A stretch of DNA of 63,929 nt from Burkholderiales bacterium (GTDB lineage: Bacteria; Pseudomonadota; Gammaproteobacteria; Burkholderiales; Burkholderiaceae_C): NCBI GenBank assembly GCA_003963005.1, contig RXJW01000213.1:1-63929 (forward strand). The letters run 5' to 3'. The translations under genes were made by a program, and so were the position numbers. The notes under the pieces were generated by a model. It worked only from the letters and a program-made list of their open reading frames with translations. It was not told where the DNA came from and did no database searches. The first letter of the stretch is position 1. Each line of letters opens with the position of its first letter. Of this stretch, positions 16,519-28,200 are shown in pieces.

Positions 16519-17538
16519 ATGGCCACATTCACCCACCGCCTGACCCTGCTGCTGGCCGCCGCGACTCTCGTCGCAGCGGCCCCGAGCCACGCCACGGTCC
16601 GCACCGACAACCAGCCTGACCTGCTGTTCGTGCTCTGGGACACCAACGCCCGCGTGTCCTTCACCTTCGACCTCGGCATTGACGGCAACAGCTTCTGGGC
16701 CTACGCGCAGCAGGACGCCGGCTACACCTGGCAGTACACGCTGCCGGCTGCCGATCCGCGTTTTGCCGCTTTCCGTGCCGCCTCGACGACGATCACCAAC
16801 CAGCGCTGGGCCGTCATCGGCGTGCAGAGCAGCCCGAGTTCGTCCACGCCGGGCGACAACAAGCTTTACAGCACGCTGCGCCAGGGGCCCGGCAACGGTG
16901 TGCTCAACCCGAACTACGTGGACATGACCAGCATGCCCTCGACCGAGTTCCTGACCGCCACGCAACGGGCATCGAGCCGCTGGTACCGGGACCTGAATTC
17001 CCTCGGTGGCGGCGACGCTGCCAACATGAACACGCACGTGTCGCAGGCCAACGGCAGCGCCTTCCACACGGGCACGAGCCCGCGGTACTTCGCCAACAAC
17101 GGCACTTTCTACGGGAAGCTCAACCCCGGCTCCGATGGCAGCTACTACGGTGGCCTGTTCGACGTCACCAACGCGGTGAACCAGTCCTCGTGGTTCTATG
17201 CCATCAGCAATGCCGCCAGCGGGTCGGTCGTCGTCGACGAGTTCGACAACCTCACCTACAACGGCTACTGGGGTCTGGCACTCACGGCGTCCAACACGTA
17301 CCTGCTGAGCTTCACCCAGACGGCTGCCAACGTGCCCCGGCCGACCGGCCTGACGCCGGAAGGCAGCCTGCGCGCGCTGACCACTGACTACAGCGCTTCG
17401 GGCGGCGCCGCGCGTCTCATCGATTTCAGCGATCTCACCACGGCCGCCGCGGTGCCGGAGCCGTCCGAAGCCCTGCTGCTGCTCGTCGGCTCCGCAGCCC
17501 TGCTTGCCTTGCGTCGGCGGTCGCTCCAGCTGCCTTGA
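16519..17538 (+). CDS. PEP-CTERM surface protein 3
   Basis: A 339-residue paralogue of the preceding protein: DLGIDGNSFWAYAQQDAG, SSWFYAI, VDEFDNLTYNGYWGL and DYSASGGAARLID line up in the same order. It has a signal peptide ending PSHA and a PEP-CTERM tail VPEPSEALLLLVGSAALLAL then RRR. A ribosome site (GAGGAG) precedes the ATG. The function is unknown; conserved Asp/Glu/Trp positions between the two hint at a shared binding or structural role. The 3' end is two bases from a palindromic 16-mer. Confidence 0.87.
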   Translation: MATFTHRLTLLLAAATLVAAAPSHATVRTDNQPDLLFVLWDTNARVSFTFDLGIDGNSFWAYAQQDAGYTWQYTLPAADPRFAAFRAASTTITNQRWAVIGVQSSPSSSTPGDNKLYSTLRQGPGNGVLNPNYVDMTSMPSTEFLTATQRASSRWYRDLNSLGGGDAANMNTHVSQANGSAFHTGTSPRYFANNGTFYGKLNPGSDGSYYGGLFDVTNAVNQSSWFYAISNAASGSVVVDEFDNLTYNGYWGLALTASNTYLLSFTQTAANVPRPTGLTPEGSLRALTTDYSASGGAARLIDFSDLTTAAAVPEPSEALLLLVGSAALLALRRRSLQLP

Positions 17539-17540
17539 AC

Positions 17541-17556
17541 TGATCCATTCGGATCA
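17541..17556. promoter_or_regulatory. Palindromic 16-mer before TPS operon
   Basis: TGATCCATTCGGATCA (inverted repeat TGATCC/GGATCA around ATTC) is the exact reverse complement of the element at 15333-15348 and lies 94 bases before the tpsB start. It therefore marks the next operon in the same way. Confidence 0.55.
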
Positions 17557-17618
17557 CGCCCCTTCATCGCCGGTTCACTGCGGACCGGAACACTGAGCTC
17601 ACGCTGTCAAGCAGAAAG

Positions 17619-17642
17619 CCGGCCCGGCTCCCCGCGGGCCGG
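17619..17642 (+). promoter_or_regulatory. GC hairpin at tpsB start
   Basis: CCGGCCCG (17619-17626) can pair with CGGGCCGG (17635-17642), ending eight bases before the GTG start. There is no Shine-Dalgarno sequence between. The hairpin would sit at the ribosome entry site and could limit tpsB translation. Confidence 0.35.
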
Positions 17643-17650
17643 GCGCCGTC

Positions 17651-19276
17651 GTGTTGAACCGAGGACTGATTGCACTGTCGATGGCGCTCGCGCCGCTGGT
17701 TGCCGGGGCGCAGGCCGCCCCGGAGGCCGCGCCGCGCTTCGACATCCTCGAGTTCGAGGTGGAAGGCAACACCACGCTCTCCGCCGTGATCATCGAGAAG
17801 GCAGTCATGCCCTTCATGGGACCGCAACGCAATCTCGACGACGCCGAGGCCGCCCGCGCCGCGCTCGAGAAGGCCTACCAGGCGGCCGGCTTCCTGACGG
17901 TGTTCGTGGACCTGCCCGAGCAGCGCATCGACGGCGGCGTGGTGCGCCTGAAAGTGCTCGAGGGCCGCATCGAACGCCTGTACGTGACGGGCTCGCGTTA
18001 TTTCGACCAGGGCGAGATCCGCCGGCGCGTGGCTGAACTGGCGCCCGGCCGCGTGCCGGACTTCAATGCCGTGCAGCAGCAACTGGCCAGCGTCAACACC
18101 GGCGAGGAGCGCCGCGTGCAACCCATCCTGCGCCCCGGGCGTCAGCCGGGCACGGTCGAAGCCGAGCTGCAGGTCAAGGACAAGCTGCCACTGTCGGGCT
18201 CGCTGGAGGCCAGCAATGCCAACAACGCGAACACCACGGCCGAGCGTGTCAACGGCACGATCCGCTACGACAACCTCTGGCAGCTCGGCCACAGCATCGG
18301 GCTGAACCTCACGACCGCACCGAGCGCGCCAAGCCAGACGACGATCGCCGTGCTGACCTACGCGATCCCGCTGGAGGGCGGGGACAGCCTCAGCGCCTAC
18401 GCGGTGCACTCCAACAGCAACGTGGAGGTGCTGGGCGGTACGCGCGTGGCCGGCAAGGGCAACACCCTGGGCCTGCGCTACGGCATCAACCTCGGCGCGA
18501 CGGAACGCGGCAACCAGTCGCTGGCGCTCGGTGTCGACTACCGGGACGTGCAGGAGCAGATCAAGCTCGGCGACCTGAGCATCAGCAAGCCGCTGCGCTA
18601 CCTGCCGCTGCAGGCCGCCTACACGGCGAACTGGGCCGTACCGGGACGGCAGTTCTCGTCCAACCTGGCGCTGTCCGCCGGCCTGCGGCCGCTGCTGGCA
18701 CGACGCATCGACGGCTGCGAGCTGGAAGACGGCAGCCTCGGCACGGACGATCAGTTCCGCTGCAAGCGCAAGGGCGCCGATGGCGGATTCGCCACGCTGC
18801 GCTGGGACCTGCGCCACGTCGAGGTCTTCAAGCACTTCGCCGTCGCCGGCCGCCTCGCCGGACAGCTGGCCTCGCAGCAGCTCAGCAGCGCCGAGCAGTT
18901 CACCCTCGGCGGCGTGGACACCGTGCGCGGCTACCTCGAAGGCGCAGCGGCCGGCGACCACGGCGCCCTCGCCTCGCTGGAACTTCGCAGCGCCAACCTG
19001 GCCGAATGGCTGCAGCGCCACCACCCCGGCCCGGCACTGGATGACCTGGGCGAGCTCAGCCTGCTGGCCTTCGTGGATGCTGGCCGACTGCAGACCATCA
19101 ACCCCGACCCCGGCCAGAACCGCCGTCAGCCGCTGCTGGGCACCGGCGTTGGCGTGCGCTTCGCCAGCCGCAGCGGCGTCAATGTCGACATGCTGCTGGC
19201 CGACGCCCGCAAGGCCGTGGTCGGCGCACCGCCCCCAGGCCGACGCGTGCATGCCCGCATGGCCGTGAAGTTCTGA
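17651..19276 (+). CDS. Two-partner secretion transporter TpsB (ShlB/FhaC family)
   Basis: A 541-residue outer-membrane beta-barrel of the Omp85/TpsB superfamily, which secretes the partner TpsA encoded four bases on. After a signal peptide come two POTRA domains (about 30-105 and 105-185) and a 16-strand-type barrel ending in an aromatic C-terminus (MAVKF). The hallmark L6 loop motif LGGVDTVRGY is at about 419-428. Starts GTG 17651 and TTG 17654 are both possible. It opens the eight-gene operon. Confidence 0.93.
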   Translation: MLNRGLIALSMALAPLVAGAQAAPEAAPRFDILEFEVEGNTTLSAVIIEKAVMPFMGPQRNLDDAEAARAALEKAYQAAGFLTVFVDLPEQRIDGGVVRLKVLEGRIERLYVTGSRYFDQGEIRRRVAELAPGRVPDFNAVQQQLASVNTGEERRVQPILRPGRQPGTVEAELQVKDKLPLSGSLEASNANNANTTAERVNGTIRYDNLWQLGHSIGLNLTTAPSAPSQTTIAVLTYAIPLEGGDSLSAYAVHSNSNVEVLGGTRVAGKGNTLGLRYGINLGATERGNQSLALGVDYRDVQEQIKLGDLSISKPLRYLPLQAAYTANWAVPGRQFSSNLALSAGLRPLLARRIDGCELEDGSLGTDDQFRCKRKGADGGFATLRWDLRHVEVFKHFAVAGRLAGQLASQQLSSAEQFTLGGVDTVRGYLEGAAAGDHGALASLELRSANLAEWLQRHHPGPALDDLGELSLLAFVDAGRLQTINPDPGQNRRQPLLGTGVGVRFASRSGVNVDMLLADARKAVVGAPPPGRRVHARMAVKF

Positions 19277-19280
19277 TGCC

Positions 19281-22200
19281 ATGAACCGCCGCGACCCGCT
19301 CCCGCTGACCCTGCAGCCCCTCGTGATGGCGCTGGCGGCCGCCCTGCCCCTGCAGGTCGACGCCCAGACCAAACCGCCTGCCAATGCCGTGCCGCAGCAG
19401 GCGGCAAGCGGCTGGCGCGTGTTCGGCAGCGGCAGCAGCACGGCGCCCGTCACGACAGCGAATGGCCGCGGCGGACAGGACATGCTGGTGCAGCAGACCA
19501 GCCCGCGCGCCATCTACAACTGGGCGAGCTTCAACATCGGCGAGTCCAGCAGCGTCACCTTCGACATGCCGGCCGGTGGCGCCAGCGCGCTGAACCGCAT
19601 CCACGACGCGAGCCCGAGCCTCATCTACGGCAGCCTGAAGGCGAACAACGGCGGCGAGCTGATCCTCTACAACCGCAACGGACTGCTGTTCGGCAGCGGA
19701 GCCCAGGTCAACGTGGGCAGCCTGATCGCCACCACGCTGAGCCCGCGCGACGAGGATTTCAAGGCGGGGTTCTCGGGCAATGTGCTGGGGCACGACCCCG
19801 CCTTCCGCTATAGCTTCGACCCGGAAAACACAGCGACCCTGTACAGCCGAAGTTTCGTTCGGATCGATGCAGGCGCAACGCTGGCCAGTGCCGAAGGCGG
19901 CCGCATTTTCCTGTTCGCCAAGGAAGTGACGAACACGGGCAAGCTCCAATCGCCGGGCGGCCAGGTGGTCGTCGCAGCAGGCGCTGAGGCCTTCCTTCGG
20001 CTGCCAACGGACGCACCGGACAACCAGAAGGTCTACGCCTCCGAATCGAATCCCGCGGTACCGGCGCTGCGCGGTCTGCTCGTGGAAGTCGGACGTGCCG
20101 AACTGGGCACGTCGGGCGATGGCAAGGTCGTCAATGCCCCGGGGGGTGAAATCTCGACGCCGCGCGGCAACACCACGCTGGTCGGGATGGCCGTCAACCA
20201 GTTGGGCCGCATCTCGGCGACCACAAGCGTCGCGCAGAACGGCTCCGTGCTGTTGCTCGCCCAGGGTGACGCCACAGGTAACCTGACCACGTCTGATCCG
20301 CAGTACAAACGCGCCCGAGTCGGCGGCAATCTGGTGCTGGGAGGCCAGAGCCAGGTCTCGATCGCACCCGACAACAACGGTGCTGACGGAAAGCCGCTCA
20401 CGTCCGATGGCAACGCCGGCTTCACGGCCTCCCGCCTGGCGTTGTCGGGCGCAGACATCCGGCTGGAGAGCGGTGCCAGCATCGTCGCCCCCGGCGCGCA
20501 GACCACTATCCGAGCCACCACGACACCGGTCTACGACACGGCCCCGGGGGCATCGCAAACCTTTCAGCCCGACGGCGGTCGCCTGGTCATCGACAACGGC
20601 GCTCGTATCGATCTTGCCGGCACGACCGACACGACCGTCGGCGTCGACCGCTACTTTGTCACGACAGAACTGCTGGGCAGCAATGACCTGAAGGATGCTC
20701 CCCTGCAGAAGAGCGGATTGCTCTACCGCAACAAGGTCACGCTGGATGTGCGCGCGACATCGGACATCCTCGGTGACCTCAACACCTACCGACTGGGTCT
20801 GCAGCGCAGTGCCAGTGAACGCCTGTCGACCGGTGGCAGCCTGAGCATCGTCGCAGGCGACTCTGTGAGCGTGTCAGCAGGCGCCAAGCTCGACGTCAGC
20901 GGCGGCCGCGTCAACGTGACCGAAGCCACCGTGCGCCCGACGCTGCTGTCGAGCGAGAACGGCCAGGTCTACACGCTGAACACCGCGCCGAAGGACCAGG
21001 TCTACACCGGCATCACGAACGCCTTCTCGAACAAGACCAGCTGGAACCGCAATGGCGCCACGGTTGCATTCGGTCTCGCTGGCAGTTCGAGCCAGGAGGC
21101 CGGCTACATCGAAGGGCGCGATGCCGGCAGCATCAGCATCATCGCGCCACGCATGAGCGTGCTCGGCGACCTGTCGGGCAACAGCACGCTGGGGCGCCGC
21201 CAGTCCCTGGGGCTCGACACCCGCCCCGTGCTCGGCGGCCTCACGCTGGGCGCACCGCGCCATGGCGGCGACTTCGGCACCACGACCTACGACGGTGCGG
21301 TGCTGCAGAGCCTCGCCATCCGGGCGCGCAGCAGCGATGCCGGTGCGGAGTTCTCCCTGGCGCAGATGGCTCAGGGGGGCTTCGGCCGCATCCAGATCGC
21401 CACACAAGGCGACCTGGCATTGCCGGCCGGCGCCAGCCTCACCCTGCCTGTGCTGGCGAGCCTGGAACTCGACTCGCAATTCGGCCGCGTGCGACTGGGC
21501 AGCTCGCTGCGACTGCCGGGTGGCAGCCTGCTCGTGCGCAGCCTGGACGGCGGCGTCGAGTTCAGCGCCGGCGCGCAGATTGACGTCTCGGGCACCTGGA
21601 CGAATGCACTGCGGGACGGCGGCGTGGGCTCATCAGCCGGCACGGCCGGTGGCAGCCTGCAGGTCAGCACACAAGGCAGCATCAAGACCGCGGACGGCCT
21701 GGTGCTGGACGTGTCGGGCGGCGGCTGGGTCGATGCGGCGGGCACGGTCCGCGGCGGCAACGGCGGCAGCCTGCAGCTGTCGGCGGGTCTGGACGGCTTT
21801 GCCGATGACACCGACCCTGCACGGCTCGCACGCCTGGGCACCTTGCGTGGCTACTCGATGCAGCGCGGCGGTTCACTGTCGCTGACCGCCAAGAGCGTGG
21901 CCATCGACAGTAGCGTGGCTGCCAACCTGAACCTGTCGAGCAGCTTCTTCAACCAAGGCGGCTTCACCAGCTTCGCACTGAATGGCCGTCAATCCCTCGA
22001 CCTGGGCGCCAGCACGCGCATCCAGCCCGTGGCCACGACCTGGATCCCGCGGGCCGACGCGGCCAACCTCCCCACCGGCTCCGCCGCTGCCGCAGCCCTT
22101 CAAGCCGGACAAGCTGCGAACAGCTTGCCGCCGACGGTCAATCTGTCACTGCGCGGGGCGACGCTCAAGGCCGAGGCCGGCGCCAGCATCGTGCTGCGTC

Positions 22201-25200
22201 CCCAGTCCAGCCTGCAACTCAATGCCGACAGTGCGTTGGCGTGGAATGGCCAGATCCAGGCGCCCGGCGGCTCGGTCAGCTTCAACGTCGCCAGCAACAG
22301 CACGGCGCCCGATATCTCACGCTACCTGTGGCTCGGATCCCAGAGCCTCGTCGATGTCAGCGGCACGACGCTCATCACGCCGAGCAGCGACGGCCTGACC
22401 CGGGGGCAGGTGCTCGCCGGCGGCAACGTCACGGCCTCGATGGGCGGCAGTCTGGCGGGCAGCCTCGTCTGGCAGACGGGCGCCCGGATCAAGCTCGACG
22501 GTGCGGTGGGCGACCTCGATGTCGCGTTGCGCGAGGCGGGTGCCGTGCGCACAGCGCGCCAGACGGTGGCGAGCGCCGGCGGCAGCCTGAGTTTCAGCGG
22601 CAATGGCGCGATGACGCTGGAGGGCAGCTTCAGCGCCGCTGGCGGCAACGCCAGCCAGGCTGGCGGACGCCTGAGCGTCAGCCTGGTGGCCGGGGCGCGC
22701 GACGGCAGCCCGGCCTTGCCACCGGCCCGTGAGATGACGCTGACGGCCACGGCCGGCCAGGCCAGCGCCGGTCTGCAGCCCGCACAACTGCCGGTGCCTG
22801 TGGCCCTGGACGGCGCCAGCGCCTCGATCTCCGCGGCGCAGATCACGGCGAGCCGCGTGGCCGACGTGACACTGTCCAGCCAGGATGGCCTGCGCTTCGC
22901 CGACAGCCTGCGCCTTTCGCTCGACCGCCAACTCACGCTCGACACGCCGCGCCTGGCCGTGGCCAGCGGCGCGGCGGTGTCGCTGGCCGGCACGCAGCTC
23001 GTCTGGAGCAATTCACGCGAGCGTCTGCGAGACGGCAGCAACAACTTCCGGCCGCTGCCCGCGGCCAGCGGTGGGGATGGCTCGCTCACGCTGTCCGGCA
23101 ACAACATCGTGCTGGCGGACCGGATCGTCACCCAGGGTGTCGGCCAGATGGCGGTGCAGGCACGGCAGGATCTGCGGCTGCAAAGCACGGTGCTGGGCGA
23201 CCCGGCCCGCGAGGGTCGACTGCTCACCCAGGCCGACCTGCAGTTGCGTGCGGCGCAGCTCTACCCGGCCACCGACACCCCATTCACGATCGACGCCAGC
23301 GGCCACGGCGTCACGGTGAGCTCGGCAGACCAGCCGGCCGACCAGCCCGCCAGCGCCGGCGGGCAGCTCACCATCCAGGCCGCACGCATCGACCAGGGCG
23401 GCACACTGCGGGCGCCGTTCGGCACCATCAACCTGCAGGCCACCGACAGCGTCGTGTTGCGCCCAAGCAGCGAGACTTCGGTGAGCGGTGCCGGTCAGAC
23501 CCTGTTGTTCGGTCAGTTCAATGGCGACAGCTGGAGCGCCCCCGGCAACGCCGTGCGGGACTCCAGCAGCCAGGCGCCGCTGACGTCGCCGCTGGCCAAG
23601 GCGGTGACGCTGGACGCGCCCAAACTCGACCTTCAGGCGGGCTCGACCGTGGATCTGAGCGGTGGCGGCACCCTCAAGGGCTGGCAGTTCGTGCCCGGCC
23701 CGGGCGGATCCAGGGACGCATTCACCGGCGCCGACGGCGGCTATGCGCTGCTGCCCACCCGCAAGCTGCAGGGCCTGTGGGACCCTTCGCTGGCATCGTC
23801 GACGCCCAACCTCGGCCGCGAAATCATCATCGGCGAAGGCGCGGCGATTCCGGCCGGGCGCTACACCCTGTTGCCTGCGCGTTATGCAGTGCTCGACGGC
23901 GCGTTCCTGATCCGGCCCGCCGCAGGCACGGCGATGGCCCTGGACACCGCCGTCCGGCAGGCGGACGGCAGCCAGATCATCGGCGCGCGCCTGGCCGACG
24001 CCGGCACGTCCTTCCAGGCCGCACTGCCCGGCAGCTGGACGCTGGAAAGTGCCGCCCAGGCGCGCAAGCGCGCCGAGATCCGCGTCACCGACTTCGACAC
24101 GCAGTTCGCGGCCGCTGCGGCAAAGTCTGGCGCACCGCTGCCGGCCGCCGCCCGGGATGCCGGCCGCCTGGTGCTGGCCGGTCAGCAAATGACATTGAAT
24201 GCGGCGCTGGGCACGGCCGTGGGCAGTTCGCAGCAGGGGGCGGCGGAGGCCGTCAACGGGCGGGGTGCCGAGGTCTACGTCGCGGCGGACCAGATCCAGG
24301 TCGGCGGCAGCCTCGCAGCGGGCGACACGTCGACGCTGCTGCTGGATGCCGGTCAGCTGAACCAGCTGCGGGCCCAGAACCTCATCCTCGGAGCGCGGCC
24401 CGGGCAGGCCGGTACCGCGGACGATGCGTTCCCGCTGCTCGTGCAGGCGCGCAAGCTGCGTGTGGCTGCGGGGACGAGCCTGTCCGCCCAGGACCTCACC
24501 CTGACTGCCACCGGCCGCGTCGCCTTGGGCGCGGGCAGCGCCCTCACGGCCGCCGCACCCGGAACCAGCCTGCCCAGCAGCACCGCCCGACAGTACCGCG
24601 TGGCCGGCGACGGCGCCGCGGTGCGCGTGAGCCGGGCGGCCGACGCGCAGCTGCTGCGCAGCGCACCGAAGGCGTTCAGCGGCCAGCTCAGCATCGACGG
24701 CGATGTGCGTCTGACGGCGACAGGCGGCGCGGTGGCCCTGGACAGTTCGGGTTCCGCCAGCTTCGGCAACGGGCTGCGGCTCCAGGCGGATGCCCTGGCC
24801 CTGGGGGCGGGCGGCATGAGCATCGGCGGTGCAGGCAGCGACCCGCGGCGCCTGGTGGTGCAGCCCGGCTGGCTGGCCGGCCTGAGCGGCGGTGGCGACC
24901 TCACGCTGCGCAGCTACTCCAGCCTCGACTTTGCGGCGGGCGACAGCCTGGGCTCGTTGATCCCGCGGCGGCTGACGCTGGACGCGCCGGTGCTTCAGGT
25001 GTCGGCGGCGCAAGCCGCCGTGGTGAAGGCGGTCGACCTGGTCCTGACCAATCGCAGCGGCCTCCCGCCCGACACGACCGGTCTGGACCGGACAGGCAGC
25101 CTGAGCCTGCAGGCGAGCCAGACCCTCACCCTTGCCGAGGGCCGCCAGACGGTGGCGGCAGCCACCACGCGGTGGCAGGCGGACCAGGCCGTGCTGCTGC

Positions 25201-28200
25201 AGGGGAGCGGCAGCGTCGCCACCCAGGGCGACTTGAACGTGAGCACGGCGCTCGTGGCCAACGCCGGCAAGGCGGACACGAGCATCGCGGCAGCCGGCAA
25301 CTTCAGCCTCGCCAGCACCGGCGGCAGTGCACCGGCCAACGCGCAGCCTGGCGGGCGGTTGGCCATCGACGCGCAGCGCATCGACCTGGCCAGCCGGATC
25401 GAACTGCACAGCGGCCAGCTGGCGCTGACAAGCACGGGGGACCTGCAAGCGCGGTCGGGGGCCCGGCTCGACGTGTCGGGGCAAAGCCTGAAGGTCGGCA
25501 GCACGGACGTGGCACTTGCCGCAGGCCGTGTGACCTTGCAGAGCCGCTCGGGCAGCGTGGGCCTGGCCACGGGATCCAGCGTGGACGTGTCAGCCGCCGG
25601 GACGGCCGATGCGGGCAGCCTGTGGATCACGGCCACACAAGGCCGTGTGGCCGTCGACGGCACCCTGCGCGGCAGCAGTGCGTCTGGACTCGGTGCACGA
25701 CTGGTCATCGACAGCCAGCAGGCCGTCAACCTGGCAGCCTTGGCGAGCACCATCACGTCGGGCGATTTCGGCGGCCTCATCAGCGTACGCAACCGCTCGG
25801 GCGACCAGGTCCTCCAGGCGGGGCTGCGGCTGGCTGCGGACGAGGTTCGCCTCGTCAGTGATGGCGGCCGTCTGGACATTGCCGGCACCATCGACGTTAG
25901 CCACCGTGGCAGCAATGCGGGCACGCTGGTGCTGGCAGCCGGCCAGGACCTGACACTGCAAGCGGGCGCCCAATTGCTCGCGACGAGTGCAGCGGGTACG
26001 GGTGGCGACGTTGAGCTGTCCAGCGTGACAGGGCAGATCAACCTCGCCGCCGGCGCCCAGGTCGACGCACGCGGCACCAGCACCTTGCGCGATGGCAGCC
26101 TGCTGTTGCGAGCGAGCCGCGACGGCATCGCGGCCGACGGCAGTGGCATCGGCAGCGACGTGCGCATCCGGCCGATCGCCGCGACACTGCTTGGCATCAG
26201 CCAGCTGGATGTCGAGGCCGTCAAGGTCTACAAGGGCGTGACGGAGATCGGGCTGGGGAGCGCACCGTCGCCGTCGCCTACGCCGTCGCCCGCACCATCG
26301 CCCGCACCGTCGCCCGCACCGTCGCCCGCACCGTCGCCCGCACCGTCGCCCGCACCGTCGCCCGCGCCGTCGCCCGCGCCGTCTCCGGCGCCGTCTCCGG
26401 CTGACAACGACAGCACGCGCAGCCGACTGCCGCCCGCGCCGCCACTGCCGCCCCAAGGACCGACGGCCCAGGCCCTGTCGCCGAGCCCACCCACGGTCCC
26501 GTCGGTGGGCAACGGCAGTGACACCACGCGTTCACAACTGCCTGGCGTACCGCCGACCGGCACACCGTCACCATCGCCATCGCCATCGCCATCGCCATCG
26601 CCGTCGCCATCGCCATCGCCGTCGCCATCGCCATCGCCATCGCCATCGCCGTCGCCGTCGCCATCGCCATCGCCGTCGCCATCGCCGTCGCCATCGCCAT
26701 CGCCGTCACCCTCACCCTCACCCTCACCGTCGCCGTCGCCGTCGCCGTCGCCAGCCCCCGTGCCTGGCAAGTTCGGCACCGCGCTCATCGACGCGGAAAG
26801 TCGCGCCTTTCTGGAGGCCAACGCAGAGGCCATCTCGCTGCGCGTCAGCAGCCTGCAGCCCGCACTGCAGCCGCGTCTGAGGGTGCGCGCGGGTGCCGAG
26901 CTGCAATCCGAGGGCGACATGCGACTGGCGGTGGACTGGAACCTGCCGCTGCTCAACCAAGCCGCCGTGCAGGCCATGCCTCATGCCGCAGAGACGAGCA
27001 TCACCCTGCGCGCGGCGGGCCGGCTGGTGGTCGACCATGGCCTGAGTGCGGGCTTCCAGGCGCCGGCGGGCCTGGCGGCTGCGTCGCTTGACGACGCAGT
27101 CGCCGTGAGCAGCCGGGCGGGCAGCCTGCGGCTCGTGGCCGGTGCCGACCTGTCCAGCGCCGACGTGCTGGCCACGCAGGCCGAGGCCGTGAACACCGCC
27201 CTCGTGATCGGCCGGGCGGCCACGGGTGGCGATGCGCCACCGACCGTGACCGTGCGCTCGACGACGGGCAACATTCGCATCGCATCCGCGGGTGACGTGA
27301 TACTCACGAACAGCGGCGCGAAGGTCTACACGACGGGTCATCCCGTGCTGAGCCAGGAGCCGGAGAACTTCGACGCGCCGCCCAGCCCGCCGCTTCCGCC
27401 CCCGCCGGCGCCGGTGCCGGCGCCCACACCGACGCCCTCGCCGGCTCCGAACCCGGCACCTTCACCAAGCCCGGCGCCGGCCCCCACGCCGAGCCCCGCA
27501 CCCACGCCCACGCCGCCTGCCGTGCCGCCGGTTGACACCGGCAGCACGAATCCTCCCCTGCCGCCGGGCTTGCCGGCGCCTGCGCCTTCACCCGCACCAG
27601 CGCCGACGCCGGGTCCCGCACCGATCCCGCAGCCGCCTGCGCCGCCGACCAACCCGCCCACGCAGCCGTCAGTCGGGAATGGCACAGACACCGGGGCCGT
27701 GAATCCACCGGCACCGCCTGGCCTGCCGGCGCCGCCCGCGCCAGCGCCGACACCAGCTCCTGCACCGGCTCCCGCACCGGCGCCTGCGCCGTCACCCTTG
27801 CCGCCGGCACCGCCGACCAACCCTCCCACACAGCCGTCCACAGGCAATGGCGCCAACACGGGCAACGTGAATCCGCCGCTGCCTCCTGGTATGGCACCCG
27901 CGCCAGCGCCGGCGCCTGCACCCGCGCCTGTCCCCGCGCCAGCGCCCTTGCCGCCAGCTCCGCCTGCCAATCCGCCCACCCAGCCATCCCCGGGCAACGG
28001 TGCCGACACCGGGAACGTGAATCCTCCCGCACCGCCCGGCATGAGCCCGCCGGTGTCGGTCGGCAACGGCTCGAACACGACGCGTGGCCGCCTGCCCCCA
28101 GCGCCGCCGCTGGTTCCCATGGGCCCGGGCGCGCCTGCGCCTGCACCTGCGCCTGCACCTGCACCTGCACCTGCGCCTGCACCTGCACCTGCGCCTGCAC

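Noticed and set aside
15333..17556. Insertion sequence or composite transposon bounded by the 16-mers
   Set aside because: No transposase or target duplication is seen, each 16-mer is itself palindromic, and a third variant lies at 2641, which fits operators better.
23013..25484. Long leftward open frame of 823 codons inside tpsA
   Set aside because: It lies opposite a clear coding strand with strong GC codon bias, which makes long antisense frames by chance. Its product is Arg/Gln/His-rich with no domain.
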